Part shown: positions 61,010 through 64,000 of the stretch, piece by piece
How the letters are laid out: each line of letters starts with the position of its first letter
Position numbering within the stretch: position 1 is the stretch's first letter
Assembly (NCBI GenBank): GCA_950295325.1
Contig: OX485806.1
Coordinates: forward strand, 11,408,001 to 11,472,000
Origin: Polytrichum commune
Taxonomy: Eukaryota; Streptophyta; Polytrichopsida; Polytrichales; Polytrichaceae
Direction of reading: 5' to 3'
Length of the DNA stretch: 64,000 nucleotides
The notes under the pieces: model-generated
The model's input: only the letters and a program-made list of their open reading frames with translations
Database searches by the model: none
What the model was told of the DNA's origin: nothing
Made by a program: the position numbers and the translations under genes

Positions 61010-61240
61010 CATTGCAGGTGAACCGGCTCGATCAGCTTGATTGAGAAACGACCGACCGATCCGTTGTGAAGTTGTTCAAGACTTCAGGAAATTTGCATTC
61101 GTTTTCGAGGAATTTAAAGAACATACCTGAGTCAAAATAGCAAAGGAAACTTGAAAGATGTGAACGTGGAACCGGTTGGACTTGGAAACACTAGGGCCTT
61201 CATCGATTATGCCCAAAAACTCTCCCCGGTTTCTTGATTA
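61010..61240 (+). mobile_element. Diverged hAT-like MITE (family M2)
   Basis: Aligns with the 7913-8138 copy from 'gtgaaccggctcgat' to 'gattatgcccaaaaactctccccgg', in the same orientation. The ends are decayed. Confidence 0.65.
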
Positions 61241-61400
61241 CTACCCACCTAAATGTGAATTGGATAACCATGTTTGAGTGGAATGTGTTTTGGTGTGGCT
61301 CCAAGAATGGATTCGAAAAAGTTGTGTGTTCGAAATAGATTGGATTGCATGCTCAAATTAGGCACGTCGACCTTAGTTGGCTCCAACGTTGGGAGAAAAT

Positions 61401-61460
61401 AAGGTAAGGTAAGGTAAGGTAAGGTAAGGTAAGGTAAGGTAAGGTAAGGTAAGGTAAGGT
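61401..61460. repeat. (AAGGT)12 microsatellite
   Basis: Twelve perfect copies of the pentanucleotide, 60 bp, with no interruption. Confidence 0.98.
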
Positions 61461-61474
61461 ATGCAGACCTATAA

Positions 61475-61935
61475 CATGCACTTCCAACTGCACATTCACT
61501 TTTGTCTGATGGATGGGATTGTGTCTCATCCAGGCAGCGATTGTGAGTCGCGAAGATTTCCGTTTCAAGTGTCAAAATTGGAGTTGAGATGCAACATTTA
61601 TAAGAGGTCAAAGAAAATCCTCTTCTTTCCTTTCAAGTGGTTTCATAGGTTCTCTAAATTGTGTTCGCCACTCTCAAATATAGGCATATGCATAAGACTA
61701 GTAGTGTTTGATTAAGGTCCCCATACCTTACGGGCCCCTCTTGTGGGCACTTCCAACTCCACAAACTCTATTGTCGAGAATCATCTAGTGTTGCATTGAG
61801 TTAAGAATCGTCTCACCTAGTCAACAATTGCAAACCACGAAGATTGTTGGTTCAAGTTTCTGAATTGGAGTTGTGATGCAAAACTTGTCGGAGGTCAAAG
61901 TGAAGATCCTCTTTCCTTTTTAAGTTATCACACAT
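61475..61935. repeat. Two diverged tandem units of about 265 bp
   Basis: 'cacttccaactSCaca..', 'gcgaagattt..gtttcaagt', 'ttggagttg.gatgcaa' and 'ggtcaaag..atcctctt' occur in the same order at 61480-61650 and 61748-61920. Confidence 0.65.
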
Positions 61936-62542
61936 GCCCTTCCAATTGTATTATTGTTGAACCTAGAATGGTGTCTAGAAATATGAATGCATCATCCAAT
62001 CATGAAGAGTTTCATAGGGAGTTGTGTTCTTGTATAGGTTGTTTCTCCATTGTTAGGACTTATAAATAAACACACGGTCAACAAGTTTTTCTCCAATAAT
62101 CGGCCACACTGGAGTTTGATCCCAAGTCTAATTGTATTATCTTGAAAACATGTGCATTGAGCTTTGGAAGTTTTTGGGAGTCGCATGGTTGGTGGACTTG
62201 GCCTACCTATTTTTGGAGTATTTGTTGGAACTGGAGAGTCTTCGGCAAACACACCAAAAGACAAAATGCACCTAGGCCTAACACTAGATGGTTCTTTTAA
62301 GGACAATTGTAGTGTCCGGTTAATCAAAAAAATAACATGATGAGTCATGAGCCATATAAGCTAAGTGGACCTAATTTTGTCACTTGTCTTAAATGACACC
62401 TATATTTCAACATTGTGTTTTTAGGTGTGGATCTAAAAAAAACACTAAACAAACTCGTGTATAAAAGAGATTGGAGTATTCATTCAGCAATTCTTCACCT
62501 TTCCAAGGTCAATAGGCAACATAATGGGGGAGACTTGTATTA

Positions 62543-62762
62543 CTCCCTCTGTTTCAAAATAAAATTGTGGTTTCTATTTCAGTGCGGGATTAAGAACAGT
62601 GACCGGATTTGAACCACAATGCGCTTTTTAACCAAAATTGGGAGCTGCCGAAAAGTTGCCGACGTCTCTGTCATGCCCGGAGGAGGTCCGTAACGAAACC
62701 ATGGTTTTATTCTGGCACGGAGTTTATGCAGAAACCATGGTTTTATTGTGAAACAGAGGGAG
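62543..62762. mobile_element. Stowaway-like (Tc1/mariner) MITE
   Basis: The ends CTCCCTCTGTTTCAAAATAAAA and the inverse of TTTTATTGTGAAACAGAGGGAG are the classic Stowaway TIR. The element is flanked by TA at 62541-62542 and 62763-62764. Length is 220 bp, non-coding. Confidence 0.95.
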
Positions 62763-63145
62763 TATCATTTAATGAGAAATAAATATTCGGTTTGATATTG
62801 AATAAGATATCCATGTGAGCTTTAAAACTTATGAGGAAAATCATGGCTCCACTCACGATTTGGATTTGTTAATCATTTCACACCGATTGCTTGTTTCATA
62901 TTCTACGAGAAGTGGGTGCATAGCTGAAAGTGTCCACTTAAGACCCACTTACCTTTACCCTTAACTTCCCGATGCTCTTAGAGACCATTTACCTCTTAAC
63001 ATTTATTTGTTTATTTGAGCATATGCACTTTCAATAGAAAGACTCAGGTCGGGTCTATCCAAAAGATAATGGAGTATGTGAGGTAATGTATATCACAAGT
63101 CCATAAGATTTGAAGTAAGGGGTGTTCAAGACCTGCTTGCCCTAA

Positions 63146-63330
63146 GGGCCAATTTACACATGGACCAAGTGCCATGACCATGAAAATCCAAGGGCCCTTG
63201 AAATCATCCAAAGGTTGTACCATGTGAATTATTAATCCAATTTTGCAATTGATGGGCCTTCGAGCGTAGTGTAAAATGAAAGTGGACCATGTTGAGGGAC
63301 TGCAACATATTTCTATGGACACTCCAAAAT
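63146..63330. mobile_element. Partial Harbinger-like MITE end
   Basis: TAA followed by GGGCCAATTTACACATGGACC at 63143-63166 resembles the left end of the 35053 element. A convincing right end is not visible, so the right limit is arbitrary. Confidence 0.4.
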
Positions 63331-63827
63331 CGTAGGTGGTCTCTATATCCATGTAACTTCTAACATTTTCACCTCATGGAGTTTCACCACTAAATGTCCA
63401 ACCATTTTCACATATTAACACACATTGTTCATTTCTATTAAAAGAAAGTTGCAAGAAAGTAAGAACTTTGTGAAGAATACTTGTTGATATCAATTTAAAG
63501 TTCTTTCTAAATGTGTTTTTGTGGTCTCTATTGCATTCCATTGCACTTGGATTTTACACAACCACTTAAAACATAATAAATGCATAATGAAGGCCTAAAT
63601 AATGAAAACGCTAGAAATCTAAGAAATGCATGTTGAAGGGCTAAAAACGACAAGTGTACGTTAAAATACCATTAATCTTGGAGAAAACACACATATTTGA
63701 ATCCAACAAAACTCTAAAAATGTTTAAATATGCATTAAAAACAAGAGGGACAACATAGTGGACATAGTAAGATTGATTAACTTTGGTATAAAAGTATAAT
63801 ATTGGCAACATATTCCTCAACATGTGA

Positions 63828-63910
63828 GAAAGTGGCTTGGTGATCTAGTCTAAACCTCCTCTTTTTAAAATTTGGTTGCATATCCTAGGGTCTCTGGTTT
63901 GAAACTCTAT
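63828..63910 (+). mobile_element. tRNA-derived SINE-like segment
   Basis: An A-box-like 'agtggcttggtgatctag' at 63831-63848 and a B-box-like GGTTTGAAACTC at 63896-63907, with spacing near that of a tRNA. Decayed. Confidence 0.45.
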
Positions 63911-64000
63911 CATGGCAATATAATACTTTTAGAAGCCAATGATAATTTAATTCATTATCATGGCCCCTAGTTTTGCGTCAAATCCACCTCTTTTTGATAG

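Noticed and set aside
61249-61611. 120-codon minus-strand frame with a repeated YLTLP motif
   Set aside because: It is the translation of the (AAGGT)12 microsatellite.

Overview
This is nuclear DNA of a land plant with a large, transposon-rich genome. The evidence is GT-AG introns, plant MITE classes (Stowaway-like, Tourist/Harbinger-like, hAT-like, CACTA-like), TTTAGGG-type telomere-like repeats and an intact plant peptide:N-glycanase A gene. The mobile-element proteins feel closer to bryophyte, lycophyte or fern genomes than to model flowering plants, but I cannot name the species.

Layout: 1-8.9 kb is gene-poor and holds MITEs, a tRNA-derived SINE-like head and a retroposon end with a GATA tail. 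8.9-16.6 kb carries minus-strand coding blocks: a Ser-rich ORF, an FCP1/HAD-like domain, and a three-exon decayed gene with a DGQHR-like motif, interrupted by a probable Ty3/gypsy LTR. 20.1-23.4 kb is a satellite of about 41 units of 79 bp, each centred on the palindrome TTTGGGTCG-NN-CGACCCAAA. 23.47-27.21 kb is a retroelement-like insertion with a 5-bp target duplication that splits one palindrome; it carries a minus-strand gag-like frame with two stops. 27.3-30.4 kb is a plus-strand, two-exon, decayed DUF7869-like gene. 30.4-38.6 kb is non-coding and MITE-rich. 38.69-40.53 kb is the PNGase A gene, the only clearly intact host gene, with an 8-copy tandem array of about 300-bp units just upstream, probably inside a 5'UTR intron. 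43-64 kb is gene-poor and holds simple repeats, duplicated segments and more MITEs.

The main candidate for something undescribed is a composite locus at about 9-30 kb. The same 20-bp palindrome with a free central dinucleotide recurs inside both introns of the DGQHR-like gene, in its flanks, in the 79-bp array and immediately before the DUF7869-like gene, but not in the recognised exons. This looks like a large mobile element whose non-coding DNA is filled with binding sites for a dimeric protein. Two neighbouring stretches each have their own dispersed word (TCCGG in 23.5-27.2 kb, CTATAGYCT in 30.5-32.1 kb). Most visible nonsense codons in the decayed genes fit C-to-T/G-to-A change, as expected of methylated transposons.
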